Origin: Pacificoceanicola sp049803835
GTDB lineage: Bacteria > Pseudomonadota > Alphaproteobacteria > Rhodobacterales > Rhodobacteraceae
Assembly: GCF_049803835.1 (NCBI RefSeq)
Contig: NZ_JBNAGK010000001.1
Location: 558,001-622,000 of the forward strand
Length of the DNA stretch: 64,000 nucleotides
Reading direction: 5' to 3'
Below the pieces are notes generated by a model. The model searched no databases and was not told the DNA's origin. It saw only the letters and a program-made list of their open reading frames with translations. Of this stretch, positions 39,556 through 48,086 are shown piece after piece. Made by a program: the position numbers and the translations under genes. How positions within the stretch are numbered: the stretch's first letter is position 1; the number at the start of each line of letters is the position of its first letter.

Positions 39556-39580
39556 CTGTAGGGCGGGGCTATGCCCCGCA
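39556..39580 (+). repeat. Dispersed element hairpin between convergent genes
   Basis: CTGTAGG then GCGGGGC-TAT-GCCCCGC (39563-39579), in the gap between the lipoprotein and adenine deaminase stops. Only the GC hairpin part of the family is present. Confidence 0.6.
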
Positions 39581-39585
39581 CTCTC

Positions 39586-41280
39586 TCAGGCGATGATCTC
39601 GAACTTCATCACGTCGACCATGCCCCGGTCGGTGATCTTCAGCGAGGGAATGACCGGAAGGGCAAGGAAGGCCAGCTGCAGAAACGGCTCTTCCAGCGTC
39701 ACGCCCAGCGATTTCGCCGCCGCCCGCAGCTGTTCGAGCCTGTCGCGCACCACCTCGAACGGTTCCAGCGACATCAGCCCCGCCACCGGCAGCGCCAGTT
39801 CCGCCAGCACCTTGCCGCCCGATGCGACGACAAATCCGCCCTCGATCTCGCCCAGCCGGTTCGCGGCCAGCGCCATGTCGTCGTAATCCACGCCGACGCA
39901 GGCGATGTTGTGGTGGTCGTGGCAGACCGTGGAGGCGATCGCCCCGGATTTCAGCCCGAACCCCTTGACGAACCCGCTGGCGATGTTGCCGTTCTTGCCG
40001 TGCCGTTCCACAACGGCGATCCGCACCAGATCCCGGGCCAAATCCGGGCGTTTGTCGCCGTCGGTGATCGGGATGTCCTCGTGCAGGTGATCGGTCAGGA
40101 TCTGCCCCTCGCGGATGCCGATCACGTCGGTTTCGGTCCTGTTGCCACCAGAGCGGAAGCTGGCGCCGGTCACTGTCGGCGCCTTGACCGAACCGCGTCC
40201 GACCGGCGGGATTACGGTGCGTGCCGCGAAGGCATCATCTGTGACCTGCACCCCCCCGGCCCAGACCATCGCGGCGTGGCAGCCTTCCAGGCTGTCCACC
40301 GCGACGATATCCGCCCGCTTGCCGGGGGCGATCATGCCGCGATCCTTGAGGCCGAAGGCTTCGGCGGCGGAGAGCGTCGCGGCGCGATAGGCGGCGAGGG
40401 GCGTCGTGCCGAGCCGGATCATCTCGCGGATCATGTAGTCGAGGTGGCCGTGCTCACCGATGTCGAGCGGGTTGCGGTCATCGGTGCACAGGCACATGTA
40501 GGGCGCGGTGCGTTCGGTCAGCAGGGGGCGCAGGGCGTGCATGTCCTTCGACACGGAGCCCTCGCGGATCAGCACGCGCATCCCCTTGCGCAGCTTCTCT
40601 AGCGCTTCTTCCGGGGAAGTTGCCTCATGTTCGGTCCGGATGCCTGCCGCGACGTAGGCATTGAGGTCCCGGCCGGAGAGCAGGGGGCAATGGCCGTCCA
40701 CATGGCCGCCCTCGAAGAGGCGCAGCTTGTCCATGGCCTGCGGATCGCGGTGGATCACGCCGGGGTAATTCATGAATTCCGCCATGCCGAGGCCGCTTGG
40801 ATCGCCCATCAGTTCGGCAATATCCGCTGCAAGCAACTCCGCCCCGGCGGTCTCCATATGGGTCGAGGGGACGCAGCTCGACAGCTGGACCTTGATGGAC
40901 AGCAACGTGTGCCGTGCGGCCTGCTGGAAATACCGGACGCCCGGCGCGCCGATGACGTTGGCAATCTCATGCGGGTCGCAGATGGCGGTGGTCACGCCCC
41001 GCGGGGTCACGCAGCGGTCGAACTCGTAAGGGGTAACGAGGGAGGACTCGATATGCAGATGGGTGTCGATGAAGCCGGGAACGAGGATCAGCCCGCTGAC
41101 ATCGACCACTTCGCGCCCCTCGTAGCTGTCCAGGGTCCCGACGACGGTATCGCCGCAGAGCGCGACGTCACCCTCCAGCAGCTCCCCGGTGACGAGGTCC
41201 AGCATGCGCCCGCCGCGCAGCACGACGTCCGCGATTTCGTCCCCGCGCCCCTGCGCGATGCGGTTTTCCAGCTGTGCCAT
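39586..41280 (-). CDS. ade: Adenine deaminase
   Basis: The 564-aa amidohydrolase converts adenine to hypoxanthine. It has the metal-binding PGFIDTHLHIESS and ICDPHEIANV segments, GHCPLLSG, LCTDDRNP, and the C-terminal HDHHNI motif of the Ade family. The start at 41280 gives the usual N-terminus; an in-frame ATG at 41511 would overlap the choX regulatory region and is rejected. It is divergent from choX. Confidence 0.95.
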   Translation of the reverse strand: MAQLENRIAQGRGDEIADVVLRGGRMLDLVTGELLEGDVALCGDTVVGTLDSYEGREVVDVSGLILVPGFIDTHLHIESSLVTPYEFDRCVTPRGVTTAICDPHEIANVIGAPGVRYFQQAARHTLLSIKVQLSSCVPSTHMETAGAELLAADIAELMGDPSGLGMAEFMNYPGVIHRDPQAMDKLRLFEGGHVDGHCPLLSGRDLNAYVAAGIRTEHEATSPEEALEKLRKGMRVLIREGSVSKDMHALRPLLTERTAPYMCLCTDDRNPLDIGEHGHLDYMIREMIRLGTTPLAAYRAATLSAAEAFGLKDRGMIAPGKRADIVAVDSLEGCHAAMVWAGGVQVTDDAFAARTVIPPVGRGSVKAPTVTGASFRSGGNRTETDVIGIREGQILTDHLHEDIPITDGDKRPDLARDLVRIAVVERHGKNGNIASGFVKGFGLKSGAIASTVCHDHHNIACVGVDYDDMALAANRLGEIEGGFVVASGGKVLAELALPVAGLMSLEPFEVVRDRLEQLRAAAKSLGVTLEEPFLQLAFLALPVIPSLKITDRGMVDVMKFEIIA

Positions 41281-41494
41281 GCTCTTGCCCCTTGTTGCCC
41301 TGAGCATATCCTGACACAGCCCGAAACCGGGCGCGAGGGGTGGCACGGCAAAACCGGGCACGGGTGCGCGCGCTTTGCCGATGCCCCCATGGTCCGCCCC
41401 CAAAACATGCGCTACCGTTCCAGGCACGCCGGATTCGCCTTGCGACCTGCCGCTTTTGGATTGCGACTGTTGCAAAACCTCCGGAAAGATGGTC

Positions 41495-41512
41495 ATTGAC
41501 TCATCAGTCAAT
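41495..41512. promoter_or_regulatory. BetI-like operator upstream of choX
   Basis: ATTGACT-CATC-AGTCAAT is a perfect 7-bp inverted repeat ending 19 bp before the choX ATG. Nearly the same dyad stands upstream of choW at 45534-45551. TetR-family BetI, the usual choline-responsive repressor, is the likely binder (inference; betI is not in the window). Confidence 0.7.
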
Positions 41513-41531
41513 AAAAACAGGGAGCCTTACC

Positions 41532-42455
41532 ATGATCCGCACTTCCACTTCGGCGCTCGCGCTGTGCCTCGCCGCCTCCTCGGCGTTCGCCGAGTGCTCG
41601 TCTGTCACCTTCTCCGATGTCGGCTGGACCGACATCACCGCGACCACCGCCGCGACGACCTTCGTGCTGGACGCGCTGGGCTACGAAACAGACATCAAGG
41701 TGCTGTCGGTGCCGGTGACTTATACGTCCATGGCGAACGGTGACATCGACGTGTTTCTCGGCAACTGGATGCCGACCATGGAAGCCGATATTGCGCCATA
41801 TCGCGAGGCGGGCACCGTGGACACCGTCCGCGCGAACCTCGAAGGGGCAAAATACACGCTGGCGACCAACGCCGCGGGCGCCGCTCTCGGCATCACCGAC
41901 TTCTCCAAGATCGCCGAGCATGCGGATGCGCTGGACGAGACCATTTACGGCATCGAGCCCGGCAATGACGGCAACCGGCTGATCATCGACATGATCGACG
42001 CGGATGCCTTTGGTCTCAAGGGGTTCGAGGTCAAGGAAAGCTCCGAGCAAGGGATGCTGGCGCAGGTCGGCCGCGCTGACGGCAAGGGTGAGCCGGTGGT
42101 CTTCCTCGCCTGGGAGCCGCATCCGATGAATGCGAACTATGACCTGACCTACCTGACCGGCGGTGACGATTACTTCGGTCCGAACCTCGGCGGTGCGACG
42201 GTCTACACCAACACCCGCGCCGGATATGTCGCGGAATGTGCCAACGTGGGTGCGCTGCTGAACAACCTCGAATTCAGCCTCGCCATGGAAAACGAGATCA
42301 TGGGCGCGATCCTCGACGATGGCGCGGACCCGCAGGACGCGGCGAAGGCCTGGCTGAAGGAGAACGCCGGTGTGCTGGATGGCTGGCTGGCCGGTGTGAC
42401 GACGCTCGACGGCGGAGATGCCAAGGCGGCGGTGATGAGCGCACTGGAGGGCTGA
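41532..42455 (+). CDS. choX: Choline ABC transporter substrate-binding protein ChoX
   Basis: The 307-aa periplasmic protein has a signal peptide ending at about Ala20. The choline-box residues known from Sinorhizobium meliloti ChoX are all present with a constant offset of 11: Trp32, Asp34, Trp79, Tyr108, Asn145 and Trp194. This supports choline rather than glycine betaine as ligand. GGGAG lies about 8 nt upstream. A terminator follows, and its permease and ATPase genes are 3.1 kb downstream instead of adjacent. Confidence 0.95.
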   Translation: MIRTSTSALALCLAASSAFAECSSVTFSDVGWTDITATTAATTFVLDALGYETDIKVLSVPVTYTSMANGDIDVFLGNWMPTMEADIAPYREAGTVDTVRANLEGAKYTLATNAAGAALGITDFSKIAEHADALDETIYGIEPGNDGNRLIIDMIDADAFGLKGFEVKESSEQGMLAQVGRADGKGEPVVFLAWEPHPMNANYDLTYLTGGDDYFGPNLGGATVYTNTRAGYVAECANVGALLNNLEFSLAMENEIMGAILDDGADPQDAAKAWLKENAGVLDGWLAGVTTLDGGDAKAAVMSALEG

Positions 42456-42482
42456 TCCTCCGGGCGGACTGACTGACGGGAC

Positions 42483-42510
42483 GGGGCAGGGCCGGTGGCT
42501 CTGCCCCTTT
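42483..42510 (+). terminator. Rho-independent terminator after choX
   Basis: GGGGCAG (42483-42489) pairs with CTGCCCC (42501-42507), with an inner GCC/GGC extension, followed by TTT. It lies 28 nt past the choX stop. Confidence 0.75.
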
Positions 42511-42658
42511 CCTGTTCGGGGCCCGTGCCGGGCTCGTGGAGCAGTCCGGGATTATCTGCGAATTTTTCAATAAACATCGTAAAAACAACGCATTAAAGAC
42601 CACTTCACCAATGTCGGTTACTCCAGCCCCAAATCTCTTTGGTTGGTGGAGAAAAGTG

Positions 42659-44773
42659 ATGAGTCTCAGAGCGGTCATGTTGGTGGCGCTGATTCCCCTT
42701 GTATGCCTGGTGGCCTATCTAGGGATCAGCGATCTTCGCGGTTATCTCGCCCAAGCCCGGGTGCAGAACGAAATCGTGGGTATTTCGAGGAATATCGAAC
42801 GGGTCGGTGACCTCGTGCACGAGTTGCAGAAGGAGCGCGGCTATTCCGCGGGGTTCACGTCCTCCAAGGGCGCGACCTTCGCCTCCGATCTGGTCGGGCA
42901 GAGGTCACAGACGGATGGCATGATCGCTGCATTGCAGCCGGTCCTGCCGGAGCTGCAGTCAATGGCTCCGGAGGCGGCGGGAGTCGCGGTGACGCGGCTC
43001 GACAGCCTTTCGGAGCAGCGGGCGAAAATCGACGCGCTGGCCAGCACGGTTCCTGAACTGGCCGACTATTATACAGGCATCATCAATGCGCTCATTGCGA
43101 TTTCGACGCACGTTCGGTCGGAGCAGGCGATCGACGGCATCAGCCCGTTGATGGAGGCGCAGCAATACGTCGCACTGGCCAAGGAGTCCGCGGGACTGGA
43201 GCGCGCCATGGGGGCGACCGGCCTCGGCGCGGAGAGCTTCCCGGTGCCGGTGCATCAGAAATATGTGCGCCTTGCCGCTGAGCAGATGGCGTTCCTGGCG
43301 CGGACGGAGGCGACGCTCGAGCGACCGGGTTTCGTCCGCGCGTTGCTGGAGACGGAGGCAGCACAGCGCGCGCAGGCCATGCGCGACACCATCCTGTCGC
43401 TGCCCTATGGCGGTACTCCGGGGGACCTGACCGCGCCGAAATGGTTTGCGGCATCGACCGCCTGGATCGATTCGCTGCGGGACATCGAGGTCGCTTTGGG
43501 TGGAGAAATCCGGATGCTCTCGGGGGCTGTCGGCGATGCTGCCGAAGCGCTGATGTGGCGGGAGGCGGCGATCGTCCTGATCGGCAGTATCGTCGGCTTT
43601 GCGCTGGCCGCGCTCTTCGTCGATCGGATCACGCGCAAGCTGCGTACCCTCATTGCCATCATGAACGAATTCATCGACGGAAATTTCGATGCCTGGGTGC
43701 CGTTTATTCAACAGAAGGGCGAGCTTGGCACCATGGCGCAGGCCATCTATCGGTTCAAGCAGCTCAGTAAGGAAGCGATCCGCAAGAAGGAGACGGATGA
43801 GGCGCAGTTGAACGCGAAGCATCAGCAGGTGGTCGATCTGGTCACGGAAGGGCTGAACGCGCTGTCGCAGGCGGATCTCAGCCTGAACTTCGAAGAACCC
43901 CTGGCGCCGGAATACGACGTGATCCGTGCGGACTTCAACGTCACGGTCGCAAACCTGCGCAAGGTGATGGAGGAAATATCCAGCACCGTGAACGACCTGG
44001 AGACCCGGGCCGAAACCATGATGCACAGCGCGTCGGACCTGGCGCAGCGCACCACGCAGCAGGTTGCCCAGATCGAGGCCACCGTGGAGGCGACCACGCG
44101 GCTCAGCAACGGCGCACAGGATACCAAGCGGGCCATCGGCAGCGCCAAGGCGATGGCGGACGAGGCGAAAGCGAAGGCGCAGAAATCCGGTGACACGGTC
44201 GCGGAGGCGGTCGCGGCCATGGACCGCATCTCGCGCTCTTCGGACAGAATCGGCCAGATCACCACGATGATCGAGGATCTTTCGTTTCAGACCAACCTGC
44301 TGGCCCTGAATGCCGGGGTCGAGGCCGCGCGAGCCGGTGCATCCGGCAAGGGGTTCGCCGTTGTGGCAACGGAAGTCCGGGCCCTCGCTTCGCGGTCCTC
44401 GGATGCCGCGATGGAGATCAAGACCCTGATCGGCGAAAGCGCAACCCAGATCGACAGTGGTGTCCAGCTGGTCGACCAGACTGGCGCGGAGTTGCAAACC
44501 ATCATCGAGCAGATCCTGAAGATCGACGAATCGCTCTCGGTGGTAACCGGGGCCGCGACAGGTCAGGCCAACGACCTCGGCGCCTTGCAGGACACGATGC
44601 AGGAATTGCGCGACCTTACTGCGCGCAATCTGGCGCTGGCTGACCAGAGCCAGAACAACTCTGACGCCCTCGGGAGCGCGGCGCAGACATTGTCCGGCGT
44701 TGTGTCGAGCTTCACCTTCGCCAGCGGGGAAGCAGGCGGCAAGTCCGGGAGCCGTCCGACAAGGGCGGCGTGA
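42659..44773 (+). CDS. Methyl-accepting chemotaxis protein with NIT sensor domain
   Basis: The 704-aa receptor has a first membrane helix (about residues 5-25), a periplasmic all-helical NIT-type domain (about 45-290, with the hallmark ELQKERGYSAGF), a second membrane helix (about 305-325), a HAMP segment, and a C-terminal signalling domain with the conserved hairpin tip near QTNLLALNAGVEAARAG. NIT domains sense nitrate/nitrite in known cases, but the ligand here is unknown. The start at 42659 follows GGAGAAA by 6 nt; upstream in-frame starts at 42611 (ATG) and 42536 (GTG) lack good sites. It sits between choX and choW. Confidence 0.92.
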   Translation: MSLRAVMLVALIPLVCLVAYLGISDLRGYLAQARVQNEIVGISRNIERVGDLVHELQKERGYSAGFTSSKGATFASDLVGQRSQTDGMIAALQPVLPELQSMAPEAAGVAVTRLDSLSEQRAKIDALASTVPELADYYTGIINALIAISTHVRSEQAIDGISPLMEAQQYVALAKESAGLERAMGATGLGAESFPVPVHQKYVRLAAEQMAFLARTEATLERPGFVRALLETEAAQRAQAMRDTILSLPYGGTPGDLTAPKWFAASTAWIDSLRDIEVALGGEIRMLSGAVGDAAEALMWREAAIVLIGSIVGFALAALFVDRITRKLRTLIAIMNEFIDGNFDAWVPFIQQKGELGTMAQAIYRFKQLSKEAIRKKETDEAQLNAKHQQVVDLVTEGLNALSQADLSLNFEEPLAPEYDVIRADFNVTVANLRKVMEEISSTVNDLETRAETMMHSASDLAQRTTQQVAQIEATVEATTRLSNGAQDTKRAIGSAKAMADEAKAKAQKSGDTVAEAVAAMDRISRSSDRIGQITTMIEDLSFQTNLLALNAGVEAARAGASGKGFAVVATEVRALASRSSDAAMEIKTLIGESATQIDSGVQLVDQTGAELQTIIEQILKIDESLSVVTGAATGQANDLGALQDTMQELRDLTARNLALADQSQNNSDALGSAAQTLSGVVSSFTFASGEAGGKSGSRPTRAA

Positions 44774-44783
44774 TCCGGCCTCG

Positions 44784-45422
44784 TCAGTCCGGTGAACCTG
44801 CCTGCGCTGCCGCGTCGTCGAGCGCTCTTGCCCGCACGGCGGCAGGGCGACTGAAGATGCGTTCGGCATACTCGGCGAAGATTGGCCGCTTCGGCAGGGT
44901 TCCGAACTGCTGTCCCCAGGCGATCTGGGACCCAAGGTAGACGTCGAGCGCGGAGAAGGTCTGTCCGAGAAGGTGGTCGCGGCCATCCGACAGCAGACCT
45001 TCAAGCGCCCCGACAACGCGATCGAAGCTGCCCCAGCCGGCGCGGCCCTGTGCCTGGGGATCGTCCGGCACCTCGAAGCCGAAACTTTTCGTCACGACTG
45101 CCGATTCGAGCGGTCCGGCAGCGAAGAACATCCAGCGGTAATACGTTCCGCGCGCAGCGCTGCCCGGCGCGGGGGCGAGGCCGGCGTCCGGGAACATATC
45201 CGCCAGGTAACAGCAGATGGCGGGGCATTCGGTGATGACGGTGTCTCCATGCACCAGCGTCGGCACTTTTCCCATCGGGTTCAGCGCAAGGTAGTCCGGT
45301 GTCTTCATCGTCGGTCCATAATCGAGCAGCACCGTGTCATACGATGCGCCGACCTCTTCGAGCATCCAGCGGATGATTCTCCCGCGTGACATCGGATTGG
45401 TATAAAATGTAAGGTCGGTCAT
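44784..45422 (-). CDS. Glutathione S-transferase
   Basis: The 212-aa protein has an N-terminal thioredoxin-like domain (LTFYTNPMSRGRIIRWML, with Ser12 as possible catalytic residue, and NPMGKVPTLVHGDTVITEC containing the cis-Pro) and a helical C-terminal domain with FSALDVYLGSQIAWG. The substrate is unknown. It lies on the opposite strand to its neighbours, 10 nt from the chemoreceptor stop, and is divergent from choW, interrupting the choline locus. Confidence 0.9.
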   Translation of the reverse strand: MTDLTFYTNPMSRGRIIRWMLEEVGASYDTVLLDYGPTMKTPDYLALNPMGKVPTLVHGDTVITECPAICCYLADMFPDAGLAPAPGSAARGTYYRWMFFAAGPLESAVVTKSFGFEVPDDPQAQGRAGWGSFDRVVGALEGLLSDGRDHLLGQTFSALDVYLGSQIAWGQQFGTLPKRPIFAEYAERIFSRPAAVRARALDDAAAQAGSPD

Positions 45423-45533
45423 GACGGCATCCTCCGGGATCTGTCGGGAAATCGTGCCACGCCATCGGTTGCGCAGTCCATTGCTTTATCGCCCGAACGT
45501 TCCGGGTTCACAAACAGGCGTGGTTGAGCTTAG

Positions 45534-45551
45534 ATTGACTGATTGGTCAAT
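45534..45551. promoter_or_regulatory. BetI-like operator upstream of choW
   Basis: ATTGACT-GATT-GGTCAAT is an 18-bp dyad (six outer bases perfect) 26 bp before the choW ATG. It shares its outer ATTGAC/GTCAAT arms with the choX operator at 41495-41512. Confidence 0.7.
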
Positions 45552-45577
45552 CAAACGCGAACAGCCGGAGGGACCCC

Positions 45578-46414
45578 GTGAACTGGCTCACCGAACACAA
45601 GATTCCGGTTGGAGATGCTGCCGAGGCGCTTTTTGACGGGCTTCAGAAGCATGGAGCCGTGATCTTCGACGGCATGGCCGTCGTGATGGAAGCGCTGATC
45701 GAGGGTATCCTGTGGTGCCTGCAGACGCCGCCCGCGTTGCTGGTCATCCTGGTTTTCGTCGGCGCGACAGCGCTGCTGCACCGCGACTGGAAAGTGCCCT
45801 TGATGGTGCTGCTCGGGTTCTTCTTCATCCTCAATCAGGGCTATTGGGAGGAGACGACGGAAAGCCTGACGCTCGTCCTGTCGGCCTGCGTCGTCTGCAT
45901 GGGTGTCGGTGTGCCCATCGGCATTGCTGCCGCCCATCGCCCGAAACTCTACGCCTGGATGCGCCCGGTGCTCGACCTGATGCAGACCCTGCCGACCTTC
46001 GTCTATCTCATCCCGGCGATCGTGTTCTTCGGCATCGGCATGGTGCCGGGTCTCATCGCAACGGTCATCTTCGTCGTCCCGGCGCCGATCCGGCTGACCC
46101 ACCTCGGCATTTCCTCGACACCCCAGGCGCTGATCGAGGCGGCGGACGCCTTTGGCGCGACGCCCTCGCAGAAGCTGTGGAAGGTCGAATTGCCTTCCGC
46201 CCTGCCGCAGATCATGGCCGGGCTGAACCAGACCATCATGCTGTCCCTGTCGATGGTCGTCATCGCGGCGCTCGTCGGGGCGGACGGCCTCGGTGTGCCG
46301 GTGGTGCGGGCGTTGAACCGGGTAGACACCGGGCTCGGGTTCGAAGCGGGCCTGATCATCGTGGTTGTCGCGATCATGCTCGACCGGGCGCTGCGCTGGG
46401 GGAACGGCAAATGA
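45578..46414 (+). CDS. choW: Choline ABC transporter permease ChoW
   Basis: The 278-aa inner-membrane protein has about six helices and an ABC permease EAA loop (ADAFGATPSQKLWKVELPSALPQ cut here for length: key residues Glu, Gly and Pro near 190-212). The segment around residues 130-155 (RPVLDLMQTLPTFVYLIPAI) is typical of ProW/ChoW permeases. Its stop overlaps choV (ATGA). It has its own operator and is separated from choX by two unrelated genes. Confidence 0.94.
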   Translation: MNWLTEHKIPVGDAAEALFDGLQKHGAVIFDGMAVVMEALIEGILWCLQTPPALLVILVFVGATALLHRDWKVPLMVLLGFFFILNQGYWEETTESLTLVLSACVVCMGVGVPIGIAAAHRPKLYAWMRPVLDLMQTLPTFVYLIPAIVFFGIGMVPGLIATVIFVVPAPIRLTHLGISSTPQALIEAADAFGATPSQKLWKVELPSALPQIMAGLNQTIMLSLSMVVIAALVGADGLGVPVVRALNRVDTGLGFEAGLIIVVVAIMLDRALRWGNGK

Positions 46415-47421
46415 CGGCGGTTCGGTTCGACAACGTCTCGATCCTGTTTGGAGACAAACCGCAAGATGCCCTGCCGTTGGCGGACAAGGGGCAGAGCCGG
46501 GCGGAGATCCAGCAGGCGACCGGGCAGGTGCTCGGGGTGCACGACTGTTCGCTGGACGTGCAGGAGGGCGAGATTCTCGTATTGATGGGGCTATCGGGCT
46601 CCGGCAAATCGACGCTCCTGCGGGCGGTGAACGGGCTGAACCCCGTGGTGCGCGGCAAGGTGGAGGTGCACGACGGCCGCGGCATGGTGGATGTCACCCA
46701 CTGCGACGCAAGGACCCTGCGCCGGATGCGGCAGTCCCGGATTGCCATGGTGTTCCAGCAGTTCGGCCTGCTGCCTTGGCGGACGGTGCGGGAAAACGTA
46801 CAGTTTCCGCTGGAACTGGGCAAGGGAACCACGCCAGACGGCAAGGATATGGCCCGGGCGTCGGACGCGGCCATCGAGATGGTCGGCCTCAGCGGCTGGG
46901 AAAACCGCAAGGTGGGCGAGCTGTCCGGCGGGATGCAGCAACGTGTCGGTCTTGCGCGGGCCTTTGTGACCGAGGCCCCGATCCTGCTCATGGACGAGCC
47001 GTTCTCGGCGCTGGACCCGCTGATCCGGACGAAATTGCAGGACGAGTTGCTGGATCTTCAGCACAAGCTGAAACGCACGATCATCTTCGTCAGCCATGAC
47101 CTCGATGAAGCGTTCAAGCTCGGCAACCGGATCGCGATCATGGAAGGCGGGCGGATCGTGCAGCTTGGCACGCCGCGCGACATCTTCTCTAACCCGGCGT
47201 CGGACTATGTGGCGGAGTTCGTGGCGAACATGAACCCGCTGGGCGTGCTGACGGCGCGGGACGTGATGGTGCCGGGGGCCGGTGGGCGCGGGATCGGGCC
47301 GGAGACGGCGATCCGGGACCTGCTTCCCATGCTGTCGGATGGCCCCCTGAGCGTCACCGAAGGCGAGGCGGTGCTGGGGCAGGTGACGGCAGAGAGTGTA
47401 CTGGCCCGGCTGGCGCTCTAA
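46411..47421 (+). CDS. choV: Choline ABC transporter ATP-binding protein ChoV
   Basis: The 336-aa ATPase has Walker A GLSGSGKST at residues 60-68, signature LSGGMQQRVGLARAF, Walker B ILLMDEPFSALDP and the switch HDLDEAF. The N-terminal FGDKPQDALPLADKG insert is typical of ChoV/ProV. The C-terminus is short, lacking a full pair of CBS domains. The stop overlaps that of the convergent YggS gene by 4 nt. Confidence 0.94.
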   Translation: MTAVRFDNVSILFGDKPQDALPLADKGQSRAEIQQATGQVLGVHDCSLDVQEGEILVLMGLSGSGKSTLLRAVNGLNPVVRGKVEVHDGRGMVDVTHCDARTLRRMRQSRIAMVFQQFGLLPWRTVRENVQFPLELGKGTTPDGKDMARASDAAIEMVGLSGWENRKVGELSGGMQQRVGLARAFVTEAPILLMDEPFSALDPLIRTKLQDELLDLQHKLKRTIIFVSHDLDEAFKLGNRIAIMEGGRIVQLGTPRDIFSNPASDYVAEFVANMNPLGVLTARDVMVPGAGGRGIGPETAIRDLLPMLSDGPLSVTEGEAVLGQVTAESVLARLAL

Positions 47422-48086
47422 CCGTAGACACGATCGCCGAAAATGGCGGAACCAACGCGGACATGGGTGGCGCCGAAGGCGATGGCCTGTTCGAAATCGC
47501 TGCTCATGCCCATGGAGAGACCGGCGAGACCGTTGCGGTCTGCGATCTTGCGCAGAAGAGCAAAGTGCAGGGCGGGGGTTTCCTCGACCGGCGGAATGCA
47601 CATCAGGCCCTTGACCGGCAGATCGAGCGCCCGGCACTCCGCGATGAAGCCATCCGCCTCGGCAGGGCTGACGCCTGCTTTCTGCTCTTCCTCGCCGGTG
47701 TTGACCTGGATGAAAAGGTCGGGGCAAGAGCCGGTTTCCTGTGCGATCCGGGCGATGGCCTTGGCGAGCTTGGGCCGGTCGACCGTGTGGATGGCGTCGA
47801 ACAACTCCATCGCCTGACGCGTCTTGTTGCTCTGCAACGGGCCGATGAGGTGGACCTGAACGCCGTCGAACCGGGCCTTGAAATCCGGCCACTTGCCTGC
47901 CGCCTCCTGAACCTTGTTCTCGCCGAACAGCCGGTGGCCTTCGCGCAGAACGTCTTCGACCCGCTCGTTCGGCTGCACCTTGCTTACGGCGATCAACTGC
48001 ACGTCGGCGCGGGCGCGGCCGGCTGCGTCGCAGGCGTGTTGAATACGGGCTTCGATGTCACTCAGTCCCAAGGCTCGTCTCCCCAT
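47418..48086 (-). CDS. YggS/PLPBP family PLP-binding protein
   Basis: The 222-aa single-domain alanine-racemase-like barrel carries the PLP lysine in LIAVSKVQPNERV and the motifs GENKVQEAAGK, IGPLQSNK and LSMGMSSDFEQAI...RVGSAIFG. Members maintain PLP and amino-acid homeostasis and have no known enzymatic activity. The ATG at 48086 overlaps the upstream sulfotransferase by 25 nt. A TTG at 48071 with a GGAG-type site gives the more usual N-terminus and may be the true start. Confidence 0.92.
   Translation of the reverse strand: MGRRALGLSDIEARIQHACDAAGRARADVQLIAVSKVQPNERVEDVLREGHRLFGENKVQEAAGKWPDFKARFDGVQVHLIGPLQSNKTRQAMELFDAIHTVDRPKLAKAIARIAQETGSCPDLFIQVNTGEEEQKAGVSPAEADGFIAECRALDLPVKGLMCIPPVEETPALHFALLRKIADRNGLAGLSMGMSSDFEQAIAFGATHVRVGSAIFGDRVYG

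Noticed and set aside
45712..47421. A 569-codon plus-strand frame across choW and choV
   Set aside because: Only its last part from 46411 is the real choV. The upstream part is choW read in the wrong frame.
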